42,560 bases of DNA, from NCBI GenBank assembly GCA_036000965.1, contig DASYUT010000196.1:1-42560 (forward strand), in the 5' to 3' direction. Under the pieces are notes generated by a model that was not told the DNA's origin, searched no databases, and worked only from the letters and a program-made list of their open reading frames with translations. Source of the stretch: Actinomycetes bacterium. Lineage in GTDB: Bacteria; Actinomycetota; CALGFH01. Positions 16,944-24,947 of this stretch are shown here, in pieces (positions within the stretch are counted from its first letter, which is position 1; the number at the start of each line of letters is the position of its first letter). A program made the position numbers and the translations under genes.

Positions 16944-17033
16944 ATGCGCACAGGCACCGCCGTCTTGGTCGCGGTACTGCTGGTGGTGATCGTCGCCGCC
17001 GCTGGCGTCCAGCTCTTGGTGCTGCAACGATGA
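16944..17033 (+). CDS. 29-residue single-span membrane peptide
   Basis: ATG 16944 is preceded by AGGGAGCGAGCAAC and encodes MRTGTAVLVAVLLVVIVAAA followed by GVQLLVLQR: one membrane helix with a short charged end. The stop overlaps the start of the sigma-like fusion gene (ATGA at 17030-17033), so the two are probably coupled. A role as a membrane partner of that protein is inference. It could also be only a leader ORF that controls translation of the next gene. Confidence 0.6.
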   Translation: MRTGTAVLVAVLLVVIVAAAGVQLLVLQR

Positions 17034-18427
17034 CGCCAAACCGGGCACCGGCCCCGCCGACCGGCGAGATCGAGGTCGGGACGATCACCTGCGGCTGCCG
17101 CAACGGCAACCTGACCGAGGCCATCGCGGTCCAGCGCAGGCTCGTCGAGCAGGCCATGGCCCGCGACCCGGAGGCGATCGCCGAGCTGTACGACCGCTAC
17201 GTCGACGACGTGTACGGCTACCTGGTCGCCTGGACGCGCGACCCAGAGGTCGCGGAGGAGCTGACCGAGCGGGTCTTCCGCGACGTGATGACCTGGCTGC
17301 CGGTGGTTGCCCGGGGCGAGGGCGAGCTGGGCGCGTGGCTGATCGCGATGGCGCGCGACGCGGTCGCGCACGGGCGTGCCGCCCGGCCCCACGGCGACGA
17401 CGAGAGCGTGGTCGGCGACGTCGCCCTGCTCGACGACCCGGAGCGGGAGGTCGTCATCCTCCGCCTCCTGCTCGGTCACTCCCTGGTCCACACCGCCCAC
17501 CTGACCGGCTACCGGCCCCGGGTGACCAAGGCGCTCCAGCTGCTGGCCTGCTCCACGCTGTGGGAGCGCAGCCAGGAGTCGCCCGCGCTCCGGACGGCCA
17601 GGGGCGAAGCGTCGTCCGAGAACGGCGCGTCAACGCCCGAGCCGTACTTCCTGGACCCGGCCCAGAGCGACCGGCGGCGGGCCGACGAGTTCGAGCGCCG
17701 TCTGAACCGGTGGAGCGCCGACCTCACCGACGACGACCAGAACATGGCCAACGCGCTGGCTGTCGCCTCCTCCCTGCGCGAGGCCGCGGCGACCGTGGTG
17801 GTTCCTCCCGACCCGAGCTTCGTGTACCGCGTGCGCGAGGAGTTGGTCGCCGACGCGGTCGTCACGGAGACCGAAGGCCCGGCCGAGCTGCCCATGCGGC
17901 GCGCCTCCCGCTTGCGGCGCTCGTCCCGGGCCAAGGGCGCCCGGCTGTCCGGGCTCGTCGCGCTCCTGTCCCACCGGGTCGTGCTCATGACGCTGGTCGG
18001 GGTGGTCATGGCCGCCGGCGCCGGCTTCGTGATCGTCAACGCCCTGGCCGGCTCGTCCTCGAAGTGCGGCACCGCCGGGTGCCTGGGCACGACCACGACC
18101 GGCGCCGGGGGGCCGGCCGTGGTCGCCGGCACCTCCCCGCCCGAGACCACCGCGGGTGAGCCGACCACGACCGGGCCGGGCGGCACCACGACCAGCGCCA
18201 CCACGCCAGGCCGGCTCCCGCCCCAGACCAGCAGCAGGGGTGGGGTGATCGCGCCGCCGACCACGGGCACCCCGGGCACCACCGTGAGGCCGCCGATCAC
18301 CACCCGGCCGCGCCCGCCGACCACGCCGCGCCCGCCGACCACGCCGCCGCCGACCACGCCGCCGCCCACGACCGCGCCGCCCACGACCGCGCCGCCCACG
18401 ACGACGACCGCGCCGCTGCTCCCGTAG
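17030..18427 (+). CDS. Membrane-anchored ECF sigma-like / RsbN-like fusion protein
   Basis: A 465-residue protein in four parts. Residues 40-120 resemble sigma region 2 (AIAELYDRYVDDVYGYLVAW, AEELTERVFRDV, GAWLIAMARDAVAHGR). Residues 136-177 resemble region 4 (DPEREVVILRLLLGHSL, then a helix-turn-helix ending VTKALQLLA). Residues 215-290 (RRADEFERRLNRWSADL, then PPDPSFVYRVREELVADA) resemble the cytosolic part of RsbN/DUF5667 anti-sigma proteins. One membrane helix lies at about 313-340 (RVVLMTLVGVVMAAGAGFVI), followed by an extracellular Thr/Pro tail of PPTT repeats. Streptomyces has separate bldN and rsbN genes at this distance from rex. A fused sigma/anti-sigma is my inference; the protein might be only a regulator with a degenerate sigma fold. 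Confidence 0.75.
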   Translation: MTPNRAPAPPTGEIEVGTITCGCRNGNLTEAIAVQRRLVEQAMARDPEAIAELYDRYVDDVYGYLVAWTRDPEVAEELTERVFRDVMTWLPVVARGEGELGAWLIAMARDAVAHGRAARPHGDDESVVGDVALLDDPEREVVILRLLLGHSLVHTAHLTGYRPRVTKALQLLACSTLWERSQESPALRTARGEASSENGASTPEPYFLDPAQSDRRRADEFERRLNRWSADLTDDDQNMANALAVASSLREAAATVVVPPDPSFVYRVREELVADAVVTETEGPAELPMRRASRLRRSSRAKGARLSGLVALLSHRVVLMTLVGVVMAAGAGFVIVNALAGSSSKCGTAGCLGTTTTGAGGPAVVAGTSPPETTAGEPTTTGPGGTTTSATTPGRLPPQTSSRGGVIAPPTTGTPGTTVRPPITTRPRPPTTPRPPTTPPPTTPPPTTAPPTTAPPTTTTAPLLP

Positions 18428-18457
18428 CTCGACTCGTGGCCGGGCGCCACCGCGCTC

Positions 18458-18549
18458 AGGGGTCCCCGCGTGACTACCGGGCCAGGTCGAGTACCACTCA
18501 GCTGGGGATACCGACCCTGGAACGTCCAGGTAGTCGCGCGGGGACCCCT
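18458..18549. terminator. 21-bp inverted repeat between convergent genes
   Basis: The left arm 18458-18478 pairs with the right arm 18529-18549 over 21 positions, with a single U-G wobble and a 50-base loop. It fills the space between the stop of the sigma-like fusion gene (18427) and that of the acyltransferase gene (18556), and is symmetrical, so it could end transcription from both sides. The long loop also leaves open a small inverted-repeat element. No poly-T tract is present. Confidence 0.55.
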
Positions 18550-18555
18550 TACCCC

Positions 18556-19704
18556 TTACAGGAACACGCCGCCGCGGGTGACCAGGTTCTTGTGGACCGT
18601 CTGCTGGATGGTGTCGCGGACCTGGTCGGTCAGGTCGAACACGGCCATCGGGTCCAGCACCGCGTCGGGCCCGTAGCCGCTCGTCTCGATCGGCGGGCAG
18701 AACTCGATCAGCCACTTGGAGGGGAGCGGCACCAGCCCGAGCGGGCCGAGCAGCGGGAAGGTCGGGGTGACCGGCACGTACGGCACGCCGAGGAGGCGGG
18801 CCAGCCGGCGCAGGTTGGCCAGCATGGGGTAGATCTCCTCGCTGCCGATCACCGCCACCGGCACGATCGGCGTGCCCGTGCGCAGCGCCACCTCGACGAA
18901 GCCGCCGCGTCCGAAGCGCTGTAGGCGGTACCGGTCGCGGAACGGCTTGCCCAGCCCCTTGTAGCCCTCCGGCCAGACGCCGACCAGCTCCCCGGCCGCG
19001 AGCAGGCGCTCGGCGTCCTCGGCGCAGGCCAGGGTGTTTCCGGACTTGCGCGCCAGCGGGGCCACCACCGGCAGGGTGAAGGCGAGGTCGGCCGCGAGCA
19101 TCCGCAGCGGCCGGTGGGCCGGGTGCTCGTCGAGCAGGGCGAGGGCCACCATCAGCGAGTCGAGCGGGAGCGTGCCGGCGTGGTTGGCCACCACCAGGGC
19201 GGGTCCCGTGTCCGGCACGTGCTCGAGCCCGCGCACCTGCACGCGAAACCAGTGGCGGTAGAGCGGGCGGAGCAGCGGGGCGAGCACGTGCTTGACCAGG
19301 TCCGGGTCGTACCCGAACTCGTCGATCGGGTAGTCGCCGGTCAGCCGGCGCCGGAGGAACCCGAGCGCGTCCTCGGCCCGGTCCAGGAGCGGGGCCAGCG
19401 CCTCGGCGACCGCCTGGCCGTCGCCGGTCGCCTGGCCGTCGCCGGTCGCCTGGCCGTCGCCGCCGTCGGTTGCGCCACGGCCCTCGGCCGTCAGGTCCAC
19501 CCCAACCGCCCCGCCGGGCCCGGCACCCCCCCGGGCGGCCGCCCCGCCGGGCCCGGTGCCTGCCCGGGCGGCCGCCTCGCGGAGCTGGCGCTCGTGGCGG
19601 GCGCACAGGCCGGTCGGACCGGCCGGGTTGCGGCAGGGCTGGCCCTTGGCGGTCAGCGCGCGGCAGCGGGCCCGCCCACCGCTCCCATCCGCGTGCGCGG
19701 TCAC
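18556..19704 (-). CDS. Lysophospholipid acyltransferase-like protein with N-terminal Cys/His motif
   Basis: A 382-residue PlsC-superfamily acyltransferase, expected to acylate a lysophospholipid or glycerolipid at the membrane. The domain starts near residue 145. Motif I is ANHAGTLPLDSLM (His and Asp), motif III is GVWPEGYKGLGK, and PIVPVAVIGSEEIYP follows. The N-terminal 40 residues carry Cys14, Cys24, Cys34 and His37 (GQPCRNPAGPTGLCARH), a zinc-knuckle-like motif that is not part of the acyltransferase fold. Between them lies a Gly/Ala linker with a GDGQAT repeat. Start is GTG 19704, overlapping the epimerase stop. Acceptor and acyl donor cannot be told. Confidence 0.87.
   Translation of the reverse strand: MTAHADGSGGRARCRALTAKGQPCRNPAGPTGLCARHERQLREAAARAGTGPGGAAARGGAGPGGAVGVDLTAEGRGATDGGDGQATGDGQATGDGQAVAEALAPLLDRAEDALGFLRRRLTGDYPIDEFGYDPDLVKHVLAPLLRPLYRHWFRVQVRGLEHVPDTGPALVVANHAGTLPLDSLMVALALLDEHPAHRPLRMLAADLAFTLPVVAPLARKSGNTLACAEDAERLLAAGELVGVWPEGYKGLGKPFRDRYRLQRFGRGGFVEVALRTGTPIVPVAVIGSEEIYPMLANLRRLARLLGVPYVPVTPTFPLLGPLGLVPLPSKWLIEFCPPIETSGYGPDAVLDPMAVFDLTDQVRDTIQQTVHKNLVTRGGVFL
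19415..19465 (-). repeat. 18-bp tandem repeat in the acyltransferase linker
   Basis: tggccgtcgccggtcgcc occurs at 19415-19432 and 19433-19450, with a partial third copy from 19451. On the minus strand it codes GDGQAT units in the linker between the Cys/His motif and the acyltransferase domain. Confidence 0.9.
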
Positions 19705-20747
19705 GTCCGCGCCCCGCTCGAGAGCCAGGCGGCCGCCTTGCGCAGGGCCGCGAGTGCGTCCTGCTCGAGCCGGGTCACCTGCGCCTCGGTGACCAGGCGC
19801 CGCAGGCGCCCGGCGGCGAAGTCCTCGAACGCGGCCAGCGAAGACCAGGCCGGCTTGAAGCCCAGCTCCTCGTGGGCCGCGGTGGTGTCGGCCACCCGGC
19901 CGTACTGCAGGAAGCGGGCCTGCTCGGGCGAGAAGTCGACCGTGCGTCTGAGCAGCTCGGCCACGCTCGACACGAGTGGCTCGGGGATGGGCAGGGCGGG
20001 CCTGCCGGCGATCCGGATGGCCTGGCTGAGCAGGACCACGCCGTCACCGGCCACGTTGAACGTGCCGCGGGCGACCGGCCCGAGGACCGCGCGGGCCAGG
20101 GCGGCCTGGGCATCCTCCTCGTGGAGGAACTGCAGCCGGGGGTCGAACCCGAACACGACCGGGCAGACCGGCAGCGCGAAGTAGCGGGTGAGCGGGTTGT
20201 CCACCGTGGGCCCGACCTGGTTGGCGAGCCGCAGCACGGTGACGGCCACGTCGGGGCGGCGCCGGTCGAACGAGCGGACGTAGTCCTCCACCTCGATGGA
20301 GTCCTTGCCGAAGCCGTGGCGCGGTGTGCCCGGGTCCATGGACTCCCGCCACACGGCCGGGTCGCCGGGCGCCGCCCCGTACACCGCCGTGGACGACTTC
20401 AGGACCAGCCGCCGCAGGTCGGGGGCGTGGTAGGCGGCGGCCAGGAGCTGCATGGTGCCGAGCACGTTGCGCTCCTTCATGGTCGCCCGCCCCCCGGCGG
20501 CCAGCGGCTCGGCCGTCACCCCGAGGTGGACGCAGGTGTCGACCCCGGTCGACTGCAGGACCCGGACCAGGGCCGGGCTGCGCAGGTCGACCCGGAGGAA
20601 CTCCGCCTTGGGGCCGAACGGCTCGGCCGGCCGGGCGTCGTCGACCGCGACGACGCTGGCCACGGCCGGGTCGGCGGCCAGGGCAGCCACCAGCCGGCGA
20701 CCGGTCGACCGGGCCGCCCCGGTGACGAGGACGCGACGCCCGGTCAT
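19701..20747 (-). CDS. NAD-dependent epimerase/dehydratase family protein (extended SDR)
   Basis: A 348-residue extended short-chain dehydrogenase. The NAD(P)-binding start is RRVLVTGAARSTGRRLV (4-20). KSSTAVYG is the Ser/Thr strand. The usual YxxxK triad is replaced by a weaker GKDSIEVEDYV region, so catalysis is uncertain. RLANQVGPTVDNPLTRYF and FLHEEDAQAAL follow the family. It shares one base with the upstream gene (TGATG) and overlaps the acyltransferase start by four bases. This epimerase-acyltransferase pair is a recurring actinobacterial neighbour pair. Substrate is unknown. Confidence 0.88.
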   Translation of the reverse strand: MTGRRVLVTGAARSTGRRLVAALAADPAVASVVAVDDARPAEPFGPKAEFLRVDLRSPALVRVLQSTGVDTCVHLGVTAEPLAAGGRATMKERNVLGTMQLLAAAYHAPDLRRLVLKSSTAVYGAAPGDPAVWRESMDPGTPRHGFGKDSIEVEDYVRSFDRRRPDVAVTVLRLANQVGPTVDNPLTRYFALPVCPVVFGFDPRLQFLHEEDAQAALARAVLGPVARGTFNVAGDGVVLLSQAIRIAGRPALPIPEPLVSSVAELLRRTVDFSPEQARFLQYGRVADTTAAHEELGFKPAWSSLAAFEDFAAGRLRRLVTEAQVTRLEQDALAALRKAAAWLSSGART

Positions 20748-21562
20748 CACCCGGCGACCCGGCCGACCACGACTGGGTCGCCGGTACGCGCCTTCAGGCG
20801 CTCCGAGGCCCTGCCCTGGTTGACGGCGATGGTGAGCAGACGGAACGAGTCCTCGTGGAGGACCAGGCGGCCGGCCGGTACCGAGCCGAAGGTCTCCCCG
20901 AACGGCATCCGGTGGGTCTGCCCGCCGATGCGGACCTCGACCCGGTCGCCGATCACCACCCCGACGCTCTCCAGCTCCTCCCGCTTGACGTTGAGGGCGA
21001 TGTTGCCGAAGTGGTCCACGATCACCACCTCGCCGTGGATATGGTCGTCGTCCACCCTCGACCGCGAGGGCGCGAGCTGCCGCAGCGTGCCCGGGTCGAC
21101 CTCGGCACCCAGCTCGGCCGGGTCGAGCCCGGCCGCGAGGTGGGCGGCGGCGGGGGCGAACACGTCGCGGCCGTGGAAGGTCTTGGACACCCTCGGGAGC
21201 TGGTAGGCCGTGTTGGTCAGGGCGTGCACCCGCTTCACGCCCCCGAGCGCCTCGGCGGCCCAGACGAGCAGCCCGTTGTCCGGGCCGACGAGCACCGACC
21301 CGCCCGCCTCGATCACCACCGAGCCCCGCCTGGTGCCCACCGTGGGGTCTACCACGGCCAGGTGGACGGCGGTGGGCATGAAGGGCACCGACTGCGCGAG
21401 CACGGTCGCCCCCTGGCGGACGTCCTGGGGCGACACGGCGTGGCTGATGTCGATCACCCGGGCCGAGGGCGCGATGCCGGCCAAGACCCCCCGGCACACG
21501 CCCACGAAGTTGTCGTCCAGCCCGTAGTCGGACAGGAAGGTGATCCAGTCGTAGCCCGCCAT
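20747..21562 (-). CDS. S-adenosyl-L-methionine hydroxide adenosyltransferase family protein
   Basis: A 271-residue member of the DUF62 family, relatives of fluorinase and chlorinase that in most bacteria hydrolyse SAM to adenosine and methionine. The N-terminal motif is ITFLSDYGLDDNFVGVCRG with the conserved Asp. VVDPTVGTRRG and VLVGPDNGLLVWA follow, and DHFGNIALNV marks the C-terminal domain start. The ATG at 21562 has GGAGGACGGCACGGAG upstream; the frame extends further but without family residues. It sits 112 bases after the Clp1-like gene, at the head of a coupled set with the epimerase and acyltransferase. Halogenase activity is not suggested. Confidence 0.92.
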   Translation of the reverse strand: MAGYDWITFLSDYGLDDNFVGVCRGVLAGIAPSARVIDISHAVSPQDVRQGATVLAQSVPFMPTAVHLAVVDPTVGTRRGSVVIEAGGSVLVGPDNGLLVWAAEALGGVKRVHALTNTAYQLPRVSKTFHGRDVFAPAAAHLAAGLDPAELGAEVDPGTLRQLAPSRSRVDDDHIHGEVVIVDHFGNIALNVKREELESVGVVIGDRVEVRIGGQTHRMPFGETFGSVPAGRLVLHEDSFRLLTIAVNQGRASERLKARTGDPVVVGRVAG

Positions 21563-21674
21563 CTCCGTGCCGTCCTCCGGCGCTCGTCCCGGCCATGCCC
21601 GCCCGGCGGGGCGGCCCACGACCCCAACGCTACCCCAGGATAGAGAAACGGCTCCGGTGAAAGGCTCGGATCCT

Positions 21675-22568
21675 TCACTCGGTGCCGAAGAGATGGCGGA
21701 GGTCGACCCGGGTGGTCGAGGACCAGTCGGGGGTGATCCGGGTCGAGCCGAGTCGGAGGGCGCGGGCGCCCTCCGAGACTGCAGAGATCATGCGCAGCCC
21801 GCCGTCCTCGGCCAGCTCGAGGTAGCCGATGCCGACACAGGAGCCCCTGCCGTCCTCCATGCCCACCAGAAGCCCGGCCAGGCTGCCGAGGTCGGCCTCT
21901 GGGGGCAGGCTCGGCATGAACACGGCCGGCTTGACCCGCCAGCGGTGCAGCGAGCCGGAGAAGTAGGCGGCGAAGCGGGCCCGGCGGGTCTCGGCCCGGT
22001 CGTAGGCGGAGGTGGGGTGGACGTCGGGGTGGACCGCGTGGGCCTCCACCCTGGCCGGGGTGAAGCGGCGGGCGATGCCGAGCAGGGGCGCCAGCTCCTC
22101 GCCCCGCTCGAAGCCGATCACGTAGTCGGGCCGGGTCACCTCGAGCTTGTGGTACTTGAGGATCTGGCCGTAGACGCCGCTGATCAGGCTCGACGTGTCG
22201 ACCACGACCAGCTCGGCCCCGGCCGCCCTGGCCACGTTCATCAGCTTGGCCGTGCCGGCGATCAGCGGGAGCAGGTGGAACTGGGCCGACACCCAGCCCA
22301 CGAAGTAGAGCCCGTCGGCCCGGGCCAGCTCGTCGTCGGTCAGGTGCTTGGCCTCGAGCACGTGCTTCAGCCCGATCGTGGTCGGGGGCCCGACCGTGGT
22401 CCGGCCGACGTCGGTGTCAAGGTAGGCGGCTGGGATGCCGCGCTCGACGGCGCCGGCCAGCAGGGCCCGGGCGAAGGTGGTCTTGCCCGAGTCCATCGAC
22501 CCGAGCAGGATCACCGTGCCCGGGTCGTCGAGCACCTGCTCGACCAGGCGCGAGTGCTTGTCCGTCAT
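21675..22568 (-). CDS. Clp1/Grc3-type P-loop kinase-like protein
   Basis: A 297-residue P-loop protein. Walker A is GSMDSGKTTF (23-32). LDTDVGRTTVGPPTTIGL is the D.D.GQ-like region of Clp1/Grc3 polynucleotide 5'-kinases, and AELVVVDTSSLISG is a Walker B-like strand. The C-terminal region (YLELAEDGGLRMISAV) resembles their beta-domain. Proteins of this type phosphorylate the 5'-OH of RNA in eukaryotes and archaea; bacterial members are poorly characterised. The ATG is at 22568. It is separated from the SAM gene by 112 bases and from the upstream phosphatase-like gene by a repeat-containing 94 bases. The nucleic-acid role is family-based inference. Confidence 0.8.
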   Translation of the reverse strand: MTDKHSRLVEQVLDDPGTVILLGSMDSGKTTFARALLAGAVERGIPAAYLDTDVGRTTVGPPTTIGLKHVLEAKHLTDDELARADGLYFVGWVSAQFHLLPLIAGTAKLMNVARAAGAELVVVDTSSLISGVYGQILKYHKLEVTRPDYVIGFERGEELAPLLGIARRFTPARVEAHAVHPDVHPTSAYDRAETRRARFAAYFSGSLHRWRVKPAVFMPSLPPEADLGSLAGLLVGMEDGRGSCVGIGYLELAEDGGLRMISAVSEGARALRLGSTRITPDWSSTTRVDLRHLFGTE

Positions 22569-22590
22569 CGGCGCCCCATCCGTCGACGCA

Positions 22591-22661
22591 CCGTTCCGGG
22601 TGCGCCCGCCCGCGCCTGGCGCCCCTCCGGCACCCCACCCGTTCCGGGTGCGCCCGCCCGC
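22591..22661. repeat. 23-bp direct repeat, period 48
   Basis: An identical 23-base segment (begins ccgttccgggtgcgcccg) occurs at 22591-22613 and 22639-22661, filling most of the gap between the phosphatase-like gene and the Clp1-like gene. The second copy touches the phosphatase stop codon. Confidence 0.9.
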
Positions 22662-22662
22662 A

Positions 22663-23436
22663 TCATGGACGCCCGAGCCCGGCAGTCAGGTGGTCGGCCA
22701 CTGGATCGTAGTGGTGGGGCAGGACGTTGTCGTCCATGCCGATCACCACCGCGGCCCGCCCCTCGGCCTTGGCCATGGGCAGGGCCGGGTCGTTGATGTC
22801 GGCCACCGACACGACGTCGATCCCGCGCTCGGCGGCCGCCCCGGCGAACCCGTGGTCGCCGACGACCAGGTCCACCGAGGCGGCCTGGTCGAGCACCAGC
22901 TCCATCGGATGGGCCAGGTGGGTGTGGTAGAGGTTCGCCCCCGAGGCGAGCATGGCCACGTTCTGGACGTACCTCACCTGGCGGCGATGGCCGGCGAGCA
23001 CGAAGGCGATGCCGTCCCCGGGCCGGGACACCTTGGCCCCCGCCTCGACCAGCGCACTCGCCACCTGCTGGTACATGCCGAGCGGGCCGGTGGGGTGCCC
23101 CGTGGCCAACAGCACGTGCTCGCTGTCCCTGGCCGCCTTGGCCAGCCGCTCGGCGGCCCTGTCGAGCTCAGCCAGGAGCAGGTCCGGGTCGATGAGGGTG
23201 CGGCCGGCGCCCGGCTCGCCCTCGGTGTGGGTCCAGCCGAACTGGGCGGCGACCTGGGCCAGCACCTCGGCCTGGCTGTACCGGCTCATCCCGGACAGGC
23301 CGAAGCAGTGGTCGGGGTCGCCAGCCGCGACCAGCCCGGCCTTGCGCAGGGTGTCCCAGACGGGGGTCTGCACCGATCCGGCGATGTGGGTTGCCACCAG
23401 GTGCTCGCGGAGGTCGTCACGGGTCGTTCGGGGCAT
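22663..23436 (-). CDS. Conserved phosphatase-like protein
   Basis: A 257-residue protein resembling a conserved actinobacterial protein usually labelled phosphatase. Features are LREHLVATHIAG at the start, HVLLATGHPTGPLGMYQQVA in the middle, NLYHTHLAHPMELVL, DLVVGDHGFAGAAAERGID and DINDPALPMAKAEG, ending VIGMDDNVLPHHYDPV. Conserved His/Asp/Gly residues suggest a metal-dependent or nucleotide-binding site, but I cannot point to a proven mechanism. ATG 23436 is preferred, with GGAG five bases before it; a TTG 30 bases upstream is possible. In Streptomyces a homologue also lies close to the bldN-rex region. Activity is unproven here. Confidence 0.7.
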   Translation of the reverse strand: MPRTTRDDLREHLVATHIAGSVQTPVWDTLRKAGLVAAGDPDHCFGLSGMSRYSQAEVLAQVAAQFGWTHTEGEPGAGRTLIDPDLLLAELDRAAERLAKAARDSEHVLLATGHPTGPLGMYQQVASALVEAGAKVSRPGDGIAFVLAGHRRQVRYVQNVAMLASGANLYHTHLAHPMELVLDQAASVDLVVGDHGFAGAAAERGIDVVSVADINDPALPMAKAEGRAAVVIGMDDNVLPHHYDPVADHLTAGLGRP

Positions 23437-23512
23437 GCCAGCTCCATCGTCAGCTTCCTGGGGCAACCCTCATGGTAGCGGAGGCGCCCCCGCGACCTCG
23501 GCCCGGCCGCTG

Positions 23513-24667
23513 TCAGACGGTCAGGCCGTGCAGGGGGAACAGGTTGCGGCGGGCGGCCTCGATCGCGTCGGCGACCTGCCGCTCGACCCGGGCCCGGTGC
23601 CCGCTGGCCAGGGCGACCACGTCGTCGGCGGTCTCGGGGGGGAGGTCCACGCCGAATCGCTCCGACGCCTCTGCCAGGTAGGCGTCCGGGAGCTTCCCGG
23701 GGAGCTCGGCGCCGACCATCTCGGCCAGGTAGCCGCACCACGCCCGGGGCACGACCGCGGCCCACTGGTAACCACCGCCGCCGGTGGCGAGCCAGCACCC
23801 GCCAGCAACCGTGTGGGCGAGGTCGTGGAGGCGGCCGGCGAGCTGCCGGTAGGCCCGCACGGTGAGTCCGAGGTGGGCGAGCGGGTCGGTGTAGTGGGTG
23901 TCGCAGCCGAGCTGGGTGACCAGCACCTCGGGCTCGAACGCGCGCACCAGGACCGGCACCACGGCGTCGAAGGCGGCCAGGTAGAGGTCGTCGGTGGTGT
24001 AGGGCGGGAGCGGGAGGTTGGCGATCGACCCACGGGCGGGACCGTCCCCGACCTCGTGCGCGAAGCCGGTGCCCGGGAACAGGTACCGCCCGGACTCGTG
24101 CACCGAGACGGTGAGGACCCTGGGGTCGCCGGCGAAGATCGCCTCGACGCCGTCGCCGTGGTGGACGTCGACGTCGACGTAGGCGACGCGGCCAACTCCC
24201 TGCTCGAGCATCCAGGCGATGGCCACCGCCGGGTCGTTGTAGACGCAGAAGCCCGACGCCCGGTCCCGCATCGCGTGGTGCAGGCCGCCGGCGGGCGAGA
24301 ACGCGTGCCGGGCGCTGCCGCCCAGCACGGCCCGGGCCGCCGCCACGGTCGCCCCGCAGACCAGGGCCGAGGCCTCGTGCATGCCCGCGAACGGCGGCGT
24401 GTCCCCCGGCCCGAGCCCGTGGCCCGGGTCCGCGTGGCCGTCGCTGCCGCACGCCTTGACCGCGGCCAGGTAGTCGAGGTCGTGGACCCGGGCCAGGTCG
24501 GCGCCTGAGACCTGGTCCGGACCGGCCAGGCTGGCCCGGTCGAGCAGCCCCGAGGTCCGGGCCAGGGCCATGGTGAGCTGGACGCGCTCGGGCCGGAGCG
24601 GGTGCTCGGGCCCGAAGTCGTAGGCGGCGAGCCCTTCGTCCCAGACGACGGTCACCGGACCGGGCAT
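23513..24667 (-). CDS. acuC: AcuC-type histone deacetylase family protein
   Basis: A 384-residue zinc-dependent deacetylase of the arginase/deacetylase fold. N-terminal EHPLRPERVQLTMAL is the family start. AGGLHHAMRDRASGFCVYND holds the tandem-His active-site region. VAYVDVDVHHGDGVE supplies the zinc-binding Asp-x-His, LVTQLGCDTHYTDPL the second Asp region, and TGGGGYQW the Gly-rich loop. AcuC in other bacteria deacetylates acetyl-CoA synthetase or acts in acetoin/acetate use; the true substrate here is not visible. It lies 76 bases upstream of the phosphatase-like gene and probably heads the minus-strand set down to the acyltransferase. Confidence 0.93.
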   Translation of the reverse strand: MPGPVTVVWDEGLAAYDFGPEHPLRPERVQLTMALARTSGLLDRASLAGPDQVSGADLARVHDLDYLAAVKACGSDGHADPGHGLGPGDTPPFAGMHEASALVCGATVAAARAVLGGSARHAFSPAGGLHHAMRDRASGFCVYNDPAVAIAWMLEQGVGRVAYVDVDVHHGDGVEAIFAGDPRVLTVSVHESGRYLFPGTGFAHEVGDGPARGSIANLPLPPYTTDDLYLAAFDAVVPVLVRAFEPEVLVTQLGCDTHYTDPLAHLGLTVRAYRQLAGRLHDLAHTVAGGCWLATGGGGYQWAAVVPRAWCGYLAEMVGAELPGKLPDAYLAEASERFGVDLPPETADDVVALASGHRARVERQVADAIEAARRNLFPLHGLTV

Positions 24668-24799
24668 GGCGCTCCCCGGTCGGGTCGGGCTCGGCTCTGC
24701 ATGTCGCGCTCGCTTGTGTGGCTCGGGACGGTGTTCCGAGCGCCAGCCTACCCGCGCTCGGCCACGGCGAACACGCGACCCGGGGTTCGAGCCCGCATA

Positions 24800-24833
24800 C
24801 CCCTAGAAGGCGATGTTCCCCTAGAAGGCGATG
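24800..24833. repeat. 16-bp tandem duplication
   Basis: cccctagaaggcgatg occurs at 24800-24815 and 24818-24833 (period 18), in the 280-base gap upstream of acuC. The rest of that gap (24668-24947) holds no recognisable gene. Confidence 0.9.
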
Positions 24834-24947
24834 GCGAGCAGTGACCGGACGCTACGCAACCAGGTACCTCCAAGGCAGGGAACACCGACTCTTGGAACCT
24901 CGGAGCGCGCCCGCCGACCCTTTGGCCGCACAGGACCGCTTGGCCGC

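Noticed and set aside
20747-21562. Fluorinase/chlorinase
   Set aside because: The protein has the general DUF62 SAM-hydrolysing signature, and nothing in the context points to halogenation.
24778-24803. tRNA-like GGTTCGAGCCC segment
   Set aside because: Only one arm is imperfectly formed and no cloverleaf can be built.
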